Below, in pieces: positions 53,885-62,713 of a stretch of 64,000 nucleotides of DNA. Position 1 is the first letter of the stretch. Each line of letters begins with the position of its first letter. The stretch spans positions 50,856 to 114,855 of the forward strand of contig CANHCQ010000010.1 in the NCBI GenBank assembly GCA_947459215.1, read 5' to 3'. A program made the position numbers and the translations under genes. This DNA comes from Phycisphaerales bacterium. Its GTDB lineage: Bacteria; Planctomycetota; Phycisphaerae; Phycisphaerales; UBA1924. Under the pieces are notes generated by a model. It ran no database searches and had not been told where the DNA came from. It was given only the letters and a program-made list of their open reading frames with translations.

Positions 53885-54736
53885 GTGGCGAGCCCCCGAT
53901 CAGCTCCGAAGCCGGTTTCTGCACACGCCGCCTTCGCCGATGTGCTGCCAACGCTGCTCGATGAGCACGGCCCCAAGCTCTACGCGCTCGCGCGTCGCCT
54001 CTGCGGCAACTTGACCGACGCCCAGGACATGATGCAAGAGGTCTTCCTCCAGGCCGCACGCCGATGGGAGACCTTCCGAGGCGAATCCAACCCCGCGACG
54101 TGGATTTACTCCATCGCCGCCCACTCCTGCGGCCAGCGCAAGCGCCGGCGCTTTGCCAGCGACCGACGCATGCCCGCGTTCTCGCAGGTTGCGCCGTGGA
54201 CCGAATCCACTGTTTCGCGTGCCGCCCTCGGCGGTCCGGTGCGCAACGCCGAACGCAAGGAGAGTGAGCGAGCCCTGCACGCGGCAATCGTGCAGCTGCC
54301 GCACGCGTTTCGCGTGCCGCTGGTCATGAAGGAGATGCTCGAACTCCCGATCGCCGAAGTGGCACACGCACTGAACCTCAAAGAGCAAACCGTCAAGACC
54401 CGCGTGCACCGTGCCCGGCTCCTGCTGCGCAAAGCGCTCACCAGCGAGCTCAAGCAGGTCGAAGCACCGGACCCAATCTATGAGAAGCAGTTGTGCATGG
54501 ATCTCCTGCAGGCCAAGCTGGACGCGATGGACCACGCTCGCGGCTTCCCGATCGGGCAGGACGTGCTGTGTCAACGCTGCCGCGCCGTGTTCAAGGAACT
54601 CGACCTCGTGCAGGACGCCTGCGCCAAATTGACGGCGGGAAAGTTCCCTGATTCGCTCCGCCGGGCCATCCTGCAGTCAGGCTCGAAACGCCCCGGAATA
54701 ACGCCTCCGAGGGCACGGACGCGAGCTCGCAGGTAG
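53885..54736 (+). CDS. ECF-type sigma factor with Cys-containing C-terminal tail
   Basis: 283 residues from GTG 53885. Region 2 is at about 20-95 (LTDAQDMMQEVFLQAARRWE, then TFRGESNPATWIYSIAAH) and region 4 at about 140-195 (LPIAEVAHALNLKEQTVKTR, VHRARLLLRKAL). The following 90 residues are extra: CMDLLQAKLDAMDHARGF and then VLCQRCRAVFKELDLVQDAC, resembling zf-HC2/anti-sigma zinc-finger sequences. This suggests that a zinc- or redox-sensitive anti-sigma-like domain is fused to the sigma factor (inference). It is followed 93 bp later by the rhodanese gene. Confidence 0.82.
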   Translation: MASPRSAPKPVSAHAAFADVLPTLLDEHGPKLYALARRLCGNLTDAQDMMQEVFLQAARRWETFRGESNPATWIYSIAAHSCGQRKRRRFASDRRMPAFSQVAPWTESTVSRAALGGPVRNAERKESERALHAAIVQLPHAFRVPLVMKEMLELPIAEVAHALNLKEQTVKTRVHRARLLLRKALTSELKQVEAPDPIYEKQLCMDLLQAKLDAMDHARGFPIGQDVLCQRCRAVFKELDLVQDACAKLTAGKFPDSLRRAILQSGSKRPGITPPRARTRARR

Positions 54737-54829
54737 GAAAGAATCTTCGCGTGCGTCGGGAACCTGGCGTCTGTTGGCGGCCTCTTATAAGTGGCGCGGC
54801 CGTGGCGGCCTGCCACACGGAGACGCACT

Positions 54830-55444
54830 GTGAACACGACGGCCAGCAGCACCATCCCGAACATCACGAACCCAACAAGCGCCGTCCGCGAGGTGGAACC
54901 CGCCGCCGTCGCCGACTGGCTCCGCCGCGGCGAGTGCATCGTCTGCGACGTCCGTGAGCCCGACGAGCACGCCGCCGAACACATCGATGGCACGACGTTG
55001 CGACCGCTCTCGAAACTCGATTTCTCAGGCCTGAAGCAGGTAAGCCCGCGCGTTGTCTTCCACTGCAAAGGCGGCAAGCGCTCCGCCGACGCCGCCGCAC
55101 GAGCCCTCGCCGCGCTGCCCGGCGTCGAGGTCTGCACCATGGTCGGCGGCATCGAGGCGTGGAAGCGTGCCAACCTGCCCACGATCCGCACCACCCGAGC
55201 CGTGGGCATGACCGTGCTGCAGCAGACGCAGCTCGCGATCGGCCTGATGACCCTCACCGGTCTCGGCATCGGATTTTTCGTCCACCCTGCGGGCTACGCC
55301 CTCAGCGCGCTGATGGGCGCCGGCCTCACGTTCGCCGGCATCACCGGCTTCTGCGGCTTGATGAACCTCTTGGCCATCATGCCATGGAACCGCGTTCCGA
55401 CGATTGCGCAGGCGCCATCCGGCACGTGCCAGAGTTCCAGGTGA
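54830..55444 (+). CDS. Rhodanese-domain membrane protein
   Basis: 204 residues. Rhodanese domain at about 18-115, active Cys79 in VVFHCKGGKRSAD, followed by two membrane helices (about 138-195) in a YgaP/DUF2892-like arrangement: AIGLMTLTGLGIGFFVHPAG and ITGFCGLMNLLAIMPW. Transfers sulfane sulfur at the membrane. GTG 54830 has GGAG at 7 nt, which decides the start over an upstream GTG. It is flanked by the sigma factor and an AhpD-like gene on the same strand, suggesting a redox or sulfur stress unit (inference). Confidence 0.88.
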   Translation: MNTTASSTIPNITNPTSAVREVEPAAVADWLRRGECIVCDVREPDEHAAEHIDGTTLRPLSKLDFSGLKQVSPRVVFHCKGGKRSADAAARALAALPGVEVCTMVGGIEAWKRANLPTIRTTRAVGMTVLQQTQLAIGLMTLTGLGIGFFVHPAGYALSALMGAGLTFAGITGFCGLMNLLAIMPWNRVPTIAQAPSGTCQSSR

Positions 55445-55514
55445 CCCCGCGTACGCCGCGCCATGTTTTGCAATGCGTGCGCGAACACCCGCGCACCCCC
55501 TCAGGACAACTCCC

Positions 55515-55871
55515 ATGCTCCACGACCCCGCCAAGTTCTACGACCAGTGGCCCGCCACTATGAACGCCATGAAGTCCAAGGCCCCCGACATCGGCAAGGC
55601 CTTCGGCCCGTTCTTCCAGATGCTCATGAAGGATGGTGCCCTCAACGTCAAGCAGAAGGAGCTGATCGCCCTCGGCATCGCAGTCGCGACCCGGTGCGAG
55701 CCGTGCATCTACGCCCATGTTGAGAAGTGCTTCAAGAACGGCGCGACCGGCCCCGAGATCATGGACGCCGTCGGCGTCGCCGTCATGATGGGCGGCGGCC
55801 CCGTCTACACCTACGCGCCGATCGCGGCGGCAGCGGTGGCGCACCACGAGCAAGCGGTCGCGGCGGGCTGA
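55515..55871 (+). CDS. Carboxymuconolactone decarboxylase/AhpD-like protein
   Basis: 118 residues. CMD fold with the redox motif: Glu49 in KQKELIALGIAVATRC, CEPC at 61-64 and His68 (CxxCxxxH). This pattern is typical of AhpD-like peroxidase-linked proteins rather than true decarboxylases. ATG 55515 is preceded by AGGA 8 nt upstream. No signal peptide. Third in a plus-strand series after the sigma factor and rhodanese, and convergent with trmD. Confidence 0.9.
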   Translation: MLHDPAKFYDQWPATMNAMKSKAPDIGKAFGPFFQMLMKDGALNVKQKELIALGIAVATRCEPCIYAHVEKCFKNGATGPEIMDAVGVAVMMGGGPVYTYAPIAAAAVAHHEQAVAAG

Positions 55872-55910
55872 TATCCATCGTCGAGTATCGATGCGAATCG
55901 TCCGCGACCG

Positions 55911-56621
55911 CTACCCCAACAGGTCCGGCCTTCGCACCTTTGTCCGCGCCAGCGCCTGCTCGTGCCGCCACTTCGCGATCTTCGCGTGATCGCCGGAAAG
56001 CAGAATCTCCGGCACACCCATTCCCATCCACTCCCTGGGCTTGGTGTAATGCGGGCAATCCAAGAGCCGCGTGCCATCGACCGCCTTGCCGAACGAATCC
56101 TGCTCCGCCGAGTCTTCGTGCCCCAGCGCTCCCGGCAGCTTGCGGATGATCGCGTCCATCAACACCATCGCCGCCAGTTCGCCGCCGCTGAGCACGTAGT
56201 CACCGACGCTGATCTCCAGCGGAGCGAGCTTCGCGATCACACGCTCGTCCAGCCCTTCGTAGTGCCCCGCGATGAGTAGCAGCCGCGGCTTGGTCGCAAG
56301 TTCCTCAACCATCGCTTGCTTCAGCGGCACACCCTGCGGCGTCAGCAAGATCCGCGTCGCCGGCCTCGGATCAAGCGATTCCACACCCATCACCGCGTCG
56401 TACATCGGCTGGCACATCATCACCATCCCCGGCCCGCCGCCGAAGGGGCGGTCATCCGTTTTCTGGTGCTTGTCGTGCGTGAACCCGCGGATGTTCGTCG
56501 CGTGCCACTCCACCAACCCCGCGGCTCGCGCCCGAGCCGGAATGCTCACCCCAAGCGCCGCCGGCGCGTGTGTCGCGAACATCTCCGGGAAGGTCGTCAG
56601 AATGTCAAATCGCAACGCCAT
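55911..56621 (-). CDS. trmD: tRNA (guanine-N1)-methyltransferase
   Basis: 236 residues, methylates G37 of tRNAs that read CNN codons. The trefoil-knot SAM site is visible as GHYEGLDERVI (about 117-127) and VGDYVLSGGELAAM (about 137-150), and FGGGPGMVMM is present. The start is ATG 56619-56621 (MALRFDILTTFPEMF), typical of TrmD. It is alone, without rpsP, rimM or rplS, which usually surround it. Confidence 0.96.
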   Translation of the reverse strand: MALRFDILTTFPEMFATHAPAALGVSIPARARAAGLVEWHATNIRGFTHDKHQKTDDRPFGGGPGMVMMCQPMYDAVMGVESLDPRPATRILLTPQGVPLKQAMVEELATKPRLLLIAGHYEGLDERVIAKLAPLEISVGDYVLSGGELAAMVLMDAIIRKLPGALGHEDSAEQDSFGKAVDGTRLLDCPHYTKPREWMGMGVPEILLSGDHAKIAKWRHEQALARTKVRRPDLLG

Positions 56622-56760
56622 GCCCGATTGTCTGCCCCCTCCGAGCCGCGGGCTTCAACCCGCGAGGCAAGGCATGGCTGATAGACGAGGTGATCGCAAA
56701 CTCGCCGAGCCCAACTCCCCCTCCCAGAGGAAGGACCCCGGGCGGTGCGTTCGCCTCAAA

Positions 56761-56798
56761 CCTCAGCCCTAAGCCCTAAGTCCTAAGTCCTAAGTCCT
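56761..56798. repeat. 7-bp tandem repeat
   Basis: CCTCAGC, CCTAAGC, then CCTAAGT three times and CCT: five and a half 7-bp units just beyond the amidohydrolase 3' end. Confidence 0.85.
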
Positions 56799-56807
56799 CA
56801 CCCCTTC

Positions 56808-58139
56808 CTACTTCTTCACCACGCCCCCCGCCCGCATCACAAACTTCACATACTTCAGCGTGTTCACGTCCGCCGTGGGGTCGCCATCGACCGCGATCAC
56901 ATCCGCGCTCTTGCCCGGCTCGAGCGTGCCAATCTCCTTCTCCAGCCCCAAAAGCGACGCCGCGTTGATCGTCGCCGCCACCAGGCACTCGCTCGGCGTC
57001 ATCCCGCCCTCGACCATCAGCGGGAACTCCATCCAGTTCTCACCGTGGGGCGACACGCCGCTGTCGGTGCCGAAGGCGACGCGCACGCCCTCCTTCACCG
57101 CGATCTTGAATCGCTGCATCCGCACCGGCCCGGCCTCGAGCGCCTTGCGGGCGACGAACGCGTGGTAGAAGCCGGGGATCTTCGCGTTCTTCATCACCGT
57201 GGCGCTCGCCAGCAGCGTCGGCACCAGCCACGTCTTGCCCGCCTTGAAGAGCCGGATCGACTCCTCGTCCATGTACGTCCCGTGTTCCACCGAGTCGATT
57301 CCCGCCCGCAGCACGGCATTGATGCCGTCGGTCCCGTGCGCGTGAGCCGCGATCTTGCGGCCCATCGAGTGCGTCGTTTCCACCAGCGCCTGGATCTCAT
57401 CATCGGTAAAGTGCTTTGCCAACCCCGCCGACGACAGCGACAGCACCCCGCCCGTCGCCGTGATCTTGATGACGTCAGCGCCTCTCTTGATCTGCAATCG
57501 CACCGCCTTGCGGCACTCATCCGGCCCGTCGGCCACGCCCATTTCCGGCCCCGGCTGCTGGAACACATCATCGCGCCAGCCATTGCTCGGATCCGCGTGC
57601 CCGCCGCTGACGCTGATCGACTTGCCCGCGCTGACCACCCGCGGCCCGACGATGTCACCCCGCGCGACGCCGTCACGCACCGCATGGATCGCGTCGGCCG
57701 CTCCGCCCAGATCACGCACCGTCGTGAAGCCCGCTTCGACCGTCTTCTTCGCGGCCAGCACGCCGCGGATCGCGGAATCGCAATCCGACTCGGTGATGCT
57801 CCGCAGCCGCGAGTCGCTGCTGAACTCGAACGTGAGATGGACATGGCAGTCGATCAGGCCCGGCAGCACGAACTTGTCCCGCAGGTCGATCTCCTGCACG
57901 CTCGCGCCCGACGCTTGCTCTTTCGCGAGATCAACCGGCCCCAGCCCTTCGACCACTCGGTCTACCACGCCGTTCTTCACCACCAGCGTCGCATTCTTCT
58001 TTGCGGGCGTTCCCGCGATCTCGAGCAGCGTGCCGCAGCGGATGATGCTGTAGCGGTCCGCGGGTGTGGCGTTCTGCGCGAATGAGAGCGACGAAGCCGC
58101 AAACGCGGCGCTGAGCGACAACGTGCGAAGGAAGTTCAT
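56808..58139 (-). CDS. Secreted metal-dependent amidohydrolase (imidazolonepropionase/prolidase-like)
   Basis: 443 residues. Signal peptide MNFLRTLSLSAAFAASSLSF AQ, then the composite beta-domain/TIM-barrel of the amidohydrolase superfamily. Metal ligands: GLIDCHVHLTFEF (HxH), Lys in DVIKITATGG, AHAHGTDGI and SVEHGTYMDE, and Asp in GTDSGVSPHG. The order fits the Xaa-Pro dipeptidase/imidazolonepropionase-like group. The substrate is unknown. The product is probably periplasmic. ATG 58137-58139 has no clear Shine-Dalgarno. Confidence 0.9.
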   Translation of the reverse strand: MNFLRTLSLSAAFAASSLSFAQNATPADRYSIIRCGTLLEIAGTPAKKNATLVVKNGVVDRVVEGLGPVDLAKEQASGASVQEIDLRDKFVLPGLIDCHVHLTFEFSSDSRLRSITESDCDSAIRGVLAAKKTVEAGFTTVRDLGGAADAIHAVRDGVARGDIVGPRVVSAGKSISVSGGHADPSNGWRDDVFQQPGPEMGVADGPDECRKAVRLQIKRGADVIKITATGGVLSLSSAGLAKHFTDDEIQALVETTHSMGRKIAAHAHGTDGINAVLRAGIDSVEHGTYMDEESIRLFKAGKTWLVPTLLASATVMKNAKIPGFYHAFVARKALEAGPVRMQRFKIAVKEGVRVAFGTDSGVSPHGENWMEFPLMVEGGMTPSECLVAATINAASLLGLEKEIGTLEPGKSADVIAVDGDPTADVNTLKYVKFVMRAGGVVKK

Positions 58140-58206
58140 GACCGCAGCATACCGGCTTTCGCGCCCCGAGTTTCAGTGGCTTCCCAGTCGGGATGACGCG
58201 ACTCCG

Positions 58207-58305
58207 GGTGCCACTGCTTGGCAGCTCTAAGCCAAGCAGTGCGGCCACCACATCAACGCACGCTATCACACCGCCTGACCGCTGAGCCGGTCAGGCAGTG
58301 GCACC
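58207..58305. repeat. GTGCCA-type double-hairpin repeat, element 3
   Basis: Terminal inverted repeat GGTGCCACTGC / GCAGTGGCACC. Hairpin 1 CACTGCTTGGC-agctctaa-GCCAAGCAGTG; hairpin 2 CCTGACCG-ctgagc-CGGTCAGG. Same outline as elements 1 and 2 but a different arm word. Confidence 0.88.
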
Positions 58306-58319
58306 CATGGCTCGCCGAT

Positions 58320-58712
58320 TCACCGCAACCACATCTCCGGCACCGTCACGCCCTTCGTCGCGTGTGTGGCGTAGATGCGCGACCGGATCCCGCCGCGGCC
58401 CTTCCAGTCGGTGCGGATGATCAGCCACTCAGGGTTCATGAGAGCGACAAGATCATCGCGGATGCGATTGGTCACCGCCTCGTAAAAGATCCCCTCGTTC
58501 CGGAACGACTGGTAATAGAGCTTGAGGCTCTTCAGTTCGACGCACGTGCCGCCAGCCTTCGCGGGGCGCGGCTGATAGATCAGCGTGACATCGCCAAAGT
58601 CCGGATGCCCGGTCTTGGGGCAGACACTGGTGAACTCTTCGCTCGTGTGCTCGATGACAAACGGCGAATCGGTGGGTGCGGGAAACGCTTCGAGAAGAGA
58701 CGCTTGAGGCAT
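58320..58712 (-). CDS. queF: NADPH-dependent 7-cyano-7-deazaguanine reductase
   Basis: 130 residues, short-type QueF that makes preQ1 in queuosine biosynthesis. Active Cys31 in FTSVCPKTGHPDFGD with the following Asp; the NADPH/substrate motif is ELKSLKLYYQSFRNEGIFYE. The C-terminal GIRSRIYATH is typical. ATG 58710-58712 is used. Other queuosine genes are not adjacent. 39 bp downstream of the prpB-like gene on the same strand, so cotranscription is possible. Confidence 0.95.
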   Translation of the reverse strand: MPQASLLEAFPAPTDSPFVIEHTSEEFTSVCPKTGHPDFGDVTLIYQPRPAKAGGTCVELKSLKLYYQSFRNEGIFYEAVTNRIRDDLVALMNPEWLIIRTDWKGRGGIRSRIYATHATKGVTVPEMWLR

Positions 58713-58751
58713 GTCCGAGGGTAGTGCGTTGAGGCACGCCTCGCACGCCCC

Positions 58752-59711
58752 TCACACCCTGCACTCCCACGCCACACCCGGCTTGTACTCCACCAGGTCA
58801 TAGAGCTGCTGGCGCGTTTGCATCTGCCCGATGAAGCCCTCGACAGACCCGTCCGCTTTCAACTGCGCCAGCGCGCGATCCACCGCACCCATCGCCACCC
58901 GCAGAAGGCTGACCGGGTAGATCACGCACGCGTACCCCATCGCGCCGAACGTCGCCAGCGGGATCAGCGGCGTCTTGCCAAACTCCGTCATGTTCGCCAG
59001 CAGATACGTCCCGCTCGACACGCTCAGAATCGCGTCGGCGAATCTCTTGAACTCGTCCTCGCTGGTCAACCCTTCCGGGAAGATCATGTCCGCGCCCGCC
59101 GCGACATACGCCTTCGCCCGCGCCACCGCGGCGTCGAAGCCCTCGACGCCCTTGGCGTCCGTGCGGGCGCAGATCACAAAGTCACCGCGACGCCCTCTGT
59201 CGCTCCGTCGCTCCGTTACTCCGTCGCTCGCTTTTCGAGCCCATTCCACCTTCTCGACCATGTGATCGAGCGAGACCAGTTCCTTTCCATCAAGATGCCC
59301 GCAGCGCTTCGGGAACCTCTGGTCTTCCAGATGCAGCCCCGCGCCGCCGGCACGGGCGTACTCGATCACCGTCCGCCGCACCATTTCCGCCTCGCCAAAC
59401 CCCGTGTCCGCATCCGCCAGCACCGGCAGCCCGCTTCCGTCCGCCACCTCGCGGATGACGCGGCAGAAGTGCTCCATGGTGAGCAATCCCACGTCCGGCA
59501 CGCCGGCGGAAACGCTCGTCGCCGCTCCGGAGACATAGCAGGCCTGGAACCCGTGGCGTGCGATCGCCCTGGCACACAGGGCGTTGAACGCCCCCGGCGT
59601 GGCGACGGCCTCGCCCTTGGCCCGTGCCGCGTCCATCACGCGGCGGAACGCCGCCCCCGGGCTCTCAGCGCCGCGACCGGCTCGACCGTCTGTGTTCGTG
59701 CTCGTCGTCAT
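58752..59711 (-). CDS. Isocitrate lyase/PEP mutase family protein (methylisocitrate lyase-like)
   Basis: 319 residues, TIM barrel. The catalytic loop PKRCGHLDGKELV has the KRCGH signature of methylisocitrate lyases; VLADADTGFGEAEMVRRTV and LHLEDQRFPKRCG carry the Mg ligands. It starts about 30 residues before the conserved KGEAVATPGAFNALCARAIA. A short Arg-rich insertion (about 165-180) interrupts one loop. Whether it acts on 2-methylisocitrate, oxaloacetate or another acid cannot be told; prpC/prpD are absent. An N-terminal fragment similar to this gene lies at 62889-62944. Confidence 0.85.
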   Translation of the reverse strand: MTTSTNTDGRAGRGAESPGAAFRRVMDAARAKGEAVATPGAFNALCARAIARHGFQACYVSGAATSVSAGVPDVGLLTMEHFCRVIREVADGSGLPVLADADTGFGEAEMVRRTVIEYARAGGAGLHLEDQRFPKRCGHLDGKELVSLDHMVEKVEWARKASDGVTERRSDRGRRGDFVICARTDAKGVEGFDAAVARAKAYVAAGADMIFPEGLTSEDEFKRFADAILSVSSGTYLLANMTEFGKTPLIPLATFGAMGYACVIYPVSLLRVAMGAVDRALAQLKADGSVEGFIGQMQTRQQLYDLVEYKPGVAWECRV

Positions 59712-59859
59712 AGGGCATGATATGAGCGAGACGCTGGGGGCTTCCCGGTGCCGCTCCTGGCTCGACGGCGGTCCGCGACTGACTTTCTGTGGATTTCACG
59801 GTCGCGGTCGACCGCCCTTGCGGTAGACTGCGACGGCCGGACCCACAATGGAGAGACAC

Positions 59860-60483
59860 ATGAATCGCAACCACCCCGCCGCCACGCGGCTCGTTCTCGC
59901 CGCCGCGATGATGGCCGCCGTTTGTTCCTCGGCCTCGATCGCGACCGTGATCGCCTACGACCACCTGATCGCGGCGTCGAGTACGCTCACGCCGGCCAAC
60001 GTCGAGCATGCCGAGTATGTCACCCTTGCCACGGGCGCGACGACCCTCGATTCCGCACGCTTCCGCATGTCGTTCGCGACTCCGGGCTCGTTCAGCGGCA
60101 CGCTCTTCCTTTCCGTCTACACCGACGGCGGCGGCGCCCCAGGCGCGCTGCTCGGCTCGTTCTCGCAACCCGTCGTCGTCGCCAGCACCGCCACGTTCGC
60201 GAATTTCACCGGCTTGGGCCTTGGCGTCCCCGGCTCGCTCTGGGTCTCGACGCACTTTGTCGGCTCCACCCTCGCCGGCGTCCGGCTCACCCTCGCCGCA
60301 CCCACCGTTGGGAGCGTTTCCACCACCCGCGCAACCCGCGCCGGCGGCACCGGCGGCTGGACCACCACGCCCGGCGTCGACCGCTGGATGGAGATGAGCC
60401 TGACCGCCGTGCCAACCCCCGGGACGACCGCAGTCCTCGCCATCGCCTGCCCGCTTGCCGCCCGCCGCCGCCGGGCCCGCTGA
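59860..60483 (+). CDS. Secreted protein with C-terminal sorting-type tail
   Basis: 207 residues. Signal peptide MNRNHPAATRLVLAAAMMAA VCSSASIA, then a beta-rich domain (LDSARFRMSFATPGSFSGTL, FANFTGLGLGVPGSLW) that resembles the 'choice-of-anchor' type domains of planctomycete exported proteins. The tail VPTPGTTAVLAIACPLAARR plus Arg residues is a PEP-CTERM-like signal. ATG 59860 has GGAG 6 nt upstream; an earlier ATG (59848) is less good. The altered tRNA gene begins 19 bp after its stop. Confidence 0.72.
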   Translation: MNRNHPAATRLVLAAAMMAAVCSSASIATVIAYDHLIAASSTLTPANVEHAEYVTLATGATTLDSARFRMSFATPGSFSGTLFLSVYTDGGGAPGALLGSFSQPVVVASTATFANFTGLGLGVPGSLWVSTHFVGSTLAGVRLTLAAPTVGSVSTTRATRAGGTGGWTTTPGVDRWMEMSLTAVPTPGTTAVLAIACPLAARRRRAR

Positions 60484-60501
60484 GATGAACTCGAGCGTGC
60501 C

Positions 60502-60573
60502 GCGGGCGTCGTTCAGCGGTAGAACGTCAGCCTTTCAAGCGGAATGTCGGGAGTTCGATCCTCCTCGCCCGCC
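60502..60573 (+). tRNA. tRNA-Gly-like gene with UUC (Glu) anticodon
   Basis: 72-nt cloverleaf: acceptor GCGGGCG / CGCCCGC, D-arm GTTC-AGCGGTA-GAAC, T-arm GGGAG-TTCGATC-CTCCT. It matches the tRNA-Gly at 63110 except for position 9, the anticodon loop (CTTTCAA against TTCCCAA), one stem base and the discriminator (C against T). The anticodon would be TTC. The stem TCAGC / GCGGA has an A-G mismatch. It could be a decayed duplicate or an odd tRNA; no promoter was seen. No encoded CCA. Confidence 0.75.
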
Positions 60574-60782
60574 CTTGAGCTCACAGTACCTCACGGATTC
60601 CAACGCGGTCGTCTTCGGGCCGCTGGCGAGCCCGGCGCGAACTGATCGCGGGCAACTTGTTTCTTTGCTCCGGGCCCGGTGGGCGGGGCCAAGTCGCTCG
60701 GGCGCGAAACCTGGCGATTGGCCGTGCAGAAATGTCACCAGCGACGCCCCGTTGAATCACACGTCTGCCGGGCGACGCGGCA

Positions 60783-61970
60783 TCACTCTGTTGTATCGCG
60801 CGAGGCGGCCGCGTTTGGGGCGGTGGCCGGCCGCCATTTCCGGTCGCTGCGTCCACCGGTGATGACAAAGACACCAAGGATCGCTCGATAGGCAATCGCC
60901 GAAAGCGCCCGTGCGACAAGGCCGAGCTGCGACGACTCCACGCGAACGCACTCGGACGGGAGCCGCGACTCGATCTCGCTTGTGATCGTCGCCGCCAGGG
61001 ACGGGTCCTCGCTCACGAGATTCAACTCGAGGTTGGAGGTCAGGCTCCAAGGCTCCAGGTTTGAAGACCCGATGGTGCTCCACCGTCCGTCCACCGCCAT
61101 GACCTTGGCGTGCAAGAAGCGGCGCTGGTACTCGTAGACGCGTGCACCGGCCCGCAGCAGTCGATGGTACAGGTGCCACTGGGCAGAACGCAGCACCGGG
61201 TGTTCGGCACGACCCTGCACCAGGACAACGGTGTCGACGCCGCGCCGGGCGGCGGCGCACAGCGCTTCAAGCAAGCCGCGCGACGGGAGGAAGTAGGCGT
61301 GCGCCAGGACGATCGATCGCGTCGCCGACTGGATCGCGCGTCGGTACTCGCGCTCGATGGAGTTCCGCCGCGCATGGTTGTCCCGGCCGACCAGCCGGTT
61401 CCTGGGATCATTCTGGCGAGCGCGCCGGTCACGGGTGTGCCGCAGCCTCGCCCAGACGAGCTCCGCCGTGCTCATGGAACTCTCGGTGAAGAGATCCTGA
61501 GCGAGGTCGGCCGCCTCGGATGCGATCGGCCCCCGGATGCGAACGGCCAGGTCGTAGAACGAGCCGGGAACATCCAGCCCCGCGTACTCGTCGGCGATGT
61601 TCAAACCCCCGAGGAACACCTCGCGCCGATCGACCACCAGCAGCTTTCTGTGCATGCGGCCATGGAGCGCAGCGAGGGGGATGAAGCCGGGACGATGGTG
61701 CACGACGAGGTCAATGCCCGCGTCACGCACGCGTTGCTCGCCCGCAAGCGTGAGCTGCGGGCTCCCCAGGCCGTCGGCGATCATGCGAACACGCACCCCG
61801 CGACGCGCCGCCCGCGACGCCCGCTCGATGAACTCCGATCCGGTGCGGTCGAACTGAAAAACGTAGGTCTCGGCGAGCACCTCTTCCTGGGCCGCGTCGA
61901 TGGCCTCGAACATCGCCTCAAAGTACCTGCGCCCTTCGAGCAGCGTGATGTCGTCGCGCGGCTCGCTCAC
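60783..61970 (-). CDS. Phospholipase D-family cardiolipin synthase (ClsB-like)
   Basis: 395 residues with two HKD motifs: HGRMHRKLLVVD (about residue 125) and FLHAKVMAVDGRWSTIGSSN (about 308), the active-site pair of PLD-type phosphatidyl transferases. Between them lies an Arg-rich insertion (about 190-215). There is no N-terminal membrane helix, so it resembles ClsB rather than ClsA. The GTG start (61968-61970) overlaps the upstream stop (GTGA), showing translational coupling. Upstream is a YbhP-like nuclease-fold gene, the same pair as E. coli ybhP-clsB. Confidence 0.85.
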   Translation of the reverse strand: MSEPRDDITLLEGRRYFEAMFEAIDAAQEEVLAETYVFQFDRTGSEFIERASRAARRGVRVRMIADGLGSPQLTLAGEQRVRDAGIDLVVHHRPGFIPLAALHGRMHRKLLVVDRREVFLGGLNIADEYAGLDVPGSFYDLAVRIRGPIASEAADLAQDLFTESSMSTAELVWARLRHTRDRRARQNDPRNRLVGRDNHARRNSIEREYRRAIQSATRSIVLAHAYFLPSRGLLEALCAAARRGVDTVVLVQGRAEHPVLRSAQWHLYHRLLRAGARVYEYQRRFLHAKVMAVDGRWSTIGSSNLEPWSLTSNLELNLVSEDPSLAATITSEIESRLPSECVRVESSQLGLVARALSAIAYRAILGVFVITGGRSDRKWRPATAPNAAASRDTTE

Positions 61971-62713
61971 GCCGCCGCCTCGAACTCGGCTGTCAGCCCG
62001 GCGTGATCGGAGAGATTCTTCCAAGGCGGATCGCGCAGCGTCTGGGCGCTGACGAGCCGCAGCCCTCGGAAATAGATGCGATCCAGGGCGAGAATCGGGA
62101 ATGCGCTCGGAAAGGTGCTGGCCTCGCGCCCGTGGGCGGCCCTGAATGCCTCGCGCAGGCCGAGCGGGCGCGCCATCTCCATGTCCGCGCGCCGGCGCCA
62201 GTCGTTGAAATCGCCGGCGATGATCATCGGATGATCCGCCGCCACCACCTTCTCCAGTTGGTCAACGACCTGTCGCAGTTGCCGGCTCCGATCCCGCTCG
62301 CGGAGGCTCAAGTGCAGGCACACACAGAGGATCATCCCCGCTGGGGTGTCGATCTTCCCGCGCAGGAATCCGCGTCGCTCCGCCCGGCTCGACGAGATGT
62401 CGACGTTGACCGGGTTGTCGATGTCGAACTTGGAAAGGATGGCGTTGCCGTGGTGCCCAGCCTCATAGATCGCGTTGCGCCCGTACGCGAAGGAGGGCCA
62501 GACGGAGTCCGCAAGGTACTCCATCTGCGGCTGGCTGGGCCAGCCCGGCACGCGGCGCTCGTGTCGGTCGTGCCTGCCCAGAACCTCCTGAAGGAACACC
62601 AGATCGGCGCCCGTGGTCCGCACGGCCTCACGCAGGGCCGGCAGAGTGAATTTCCGGTTGCCGCTGGAAAAGCCCTTGTGGATATTGAGGCTCAGCGCCC
62701 GGATCGTCTGCAT
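61967..62713 (-). CDS. Endonuclease/exonuclease/phosphatase-family protein (YbhP-like)
   Basis: 248 residues of the EEP fold. LSLNIHKGFSSGNRKFTLPA, FLQEVLGRHDRHERRVPGW, HGNAILSKFDI, IIAGDFNDWRRRADMEMARP and NLSDHAGLTAEF supply the Mg/catalytic Asn, Glu, Asp and His. The chosen ATG 62711-62713 precedes TIRALSLNIHKG; the frame remains open upstream to a fragment of another gene. Cotranscribed with clsB (overlap of four bases). Its biochemical role in E. coli is also unknown. Confidence 0.85.
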   Translation of the reverse strand: MQTIRALSLNIHKGFSSGNRKFTLPALREAVRTTGADLVFLQEVLGRHDRHERRVPGWPSQPQMEYLADSVWPSFAYGRNAIYEAGHHGNAILSKFDIDNPVNVDISSSRAERRGFLRGKIDTPAGMILCVCLHLSLRERDRSRQLRQVVDQLEKVVAADHPMIIAGDFNDWRRRADMEMARPLGLREAFRAAHGREASTFPSAFPILALDRIYFRGLRLVSAQTLRDPPWKNLSDHAGLTAEFEAAA

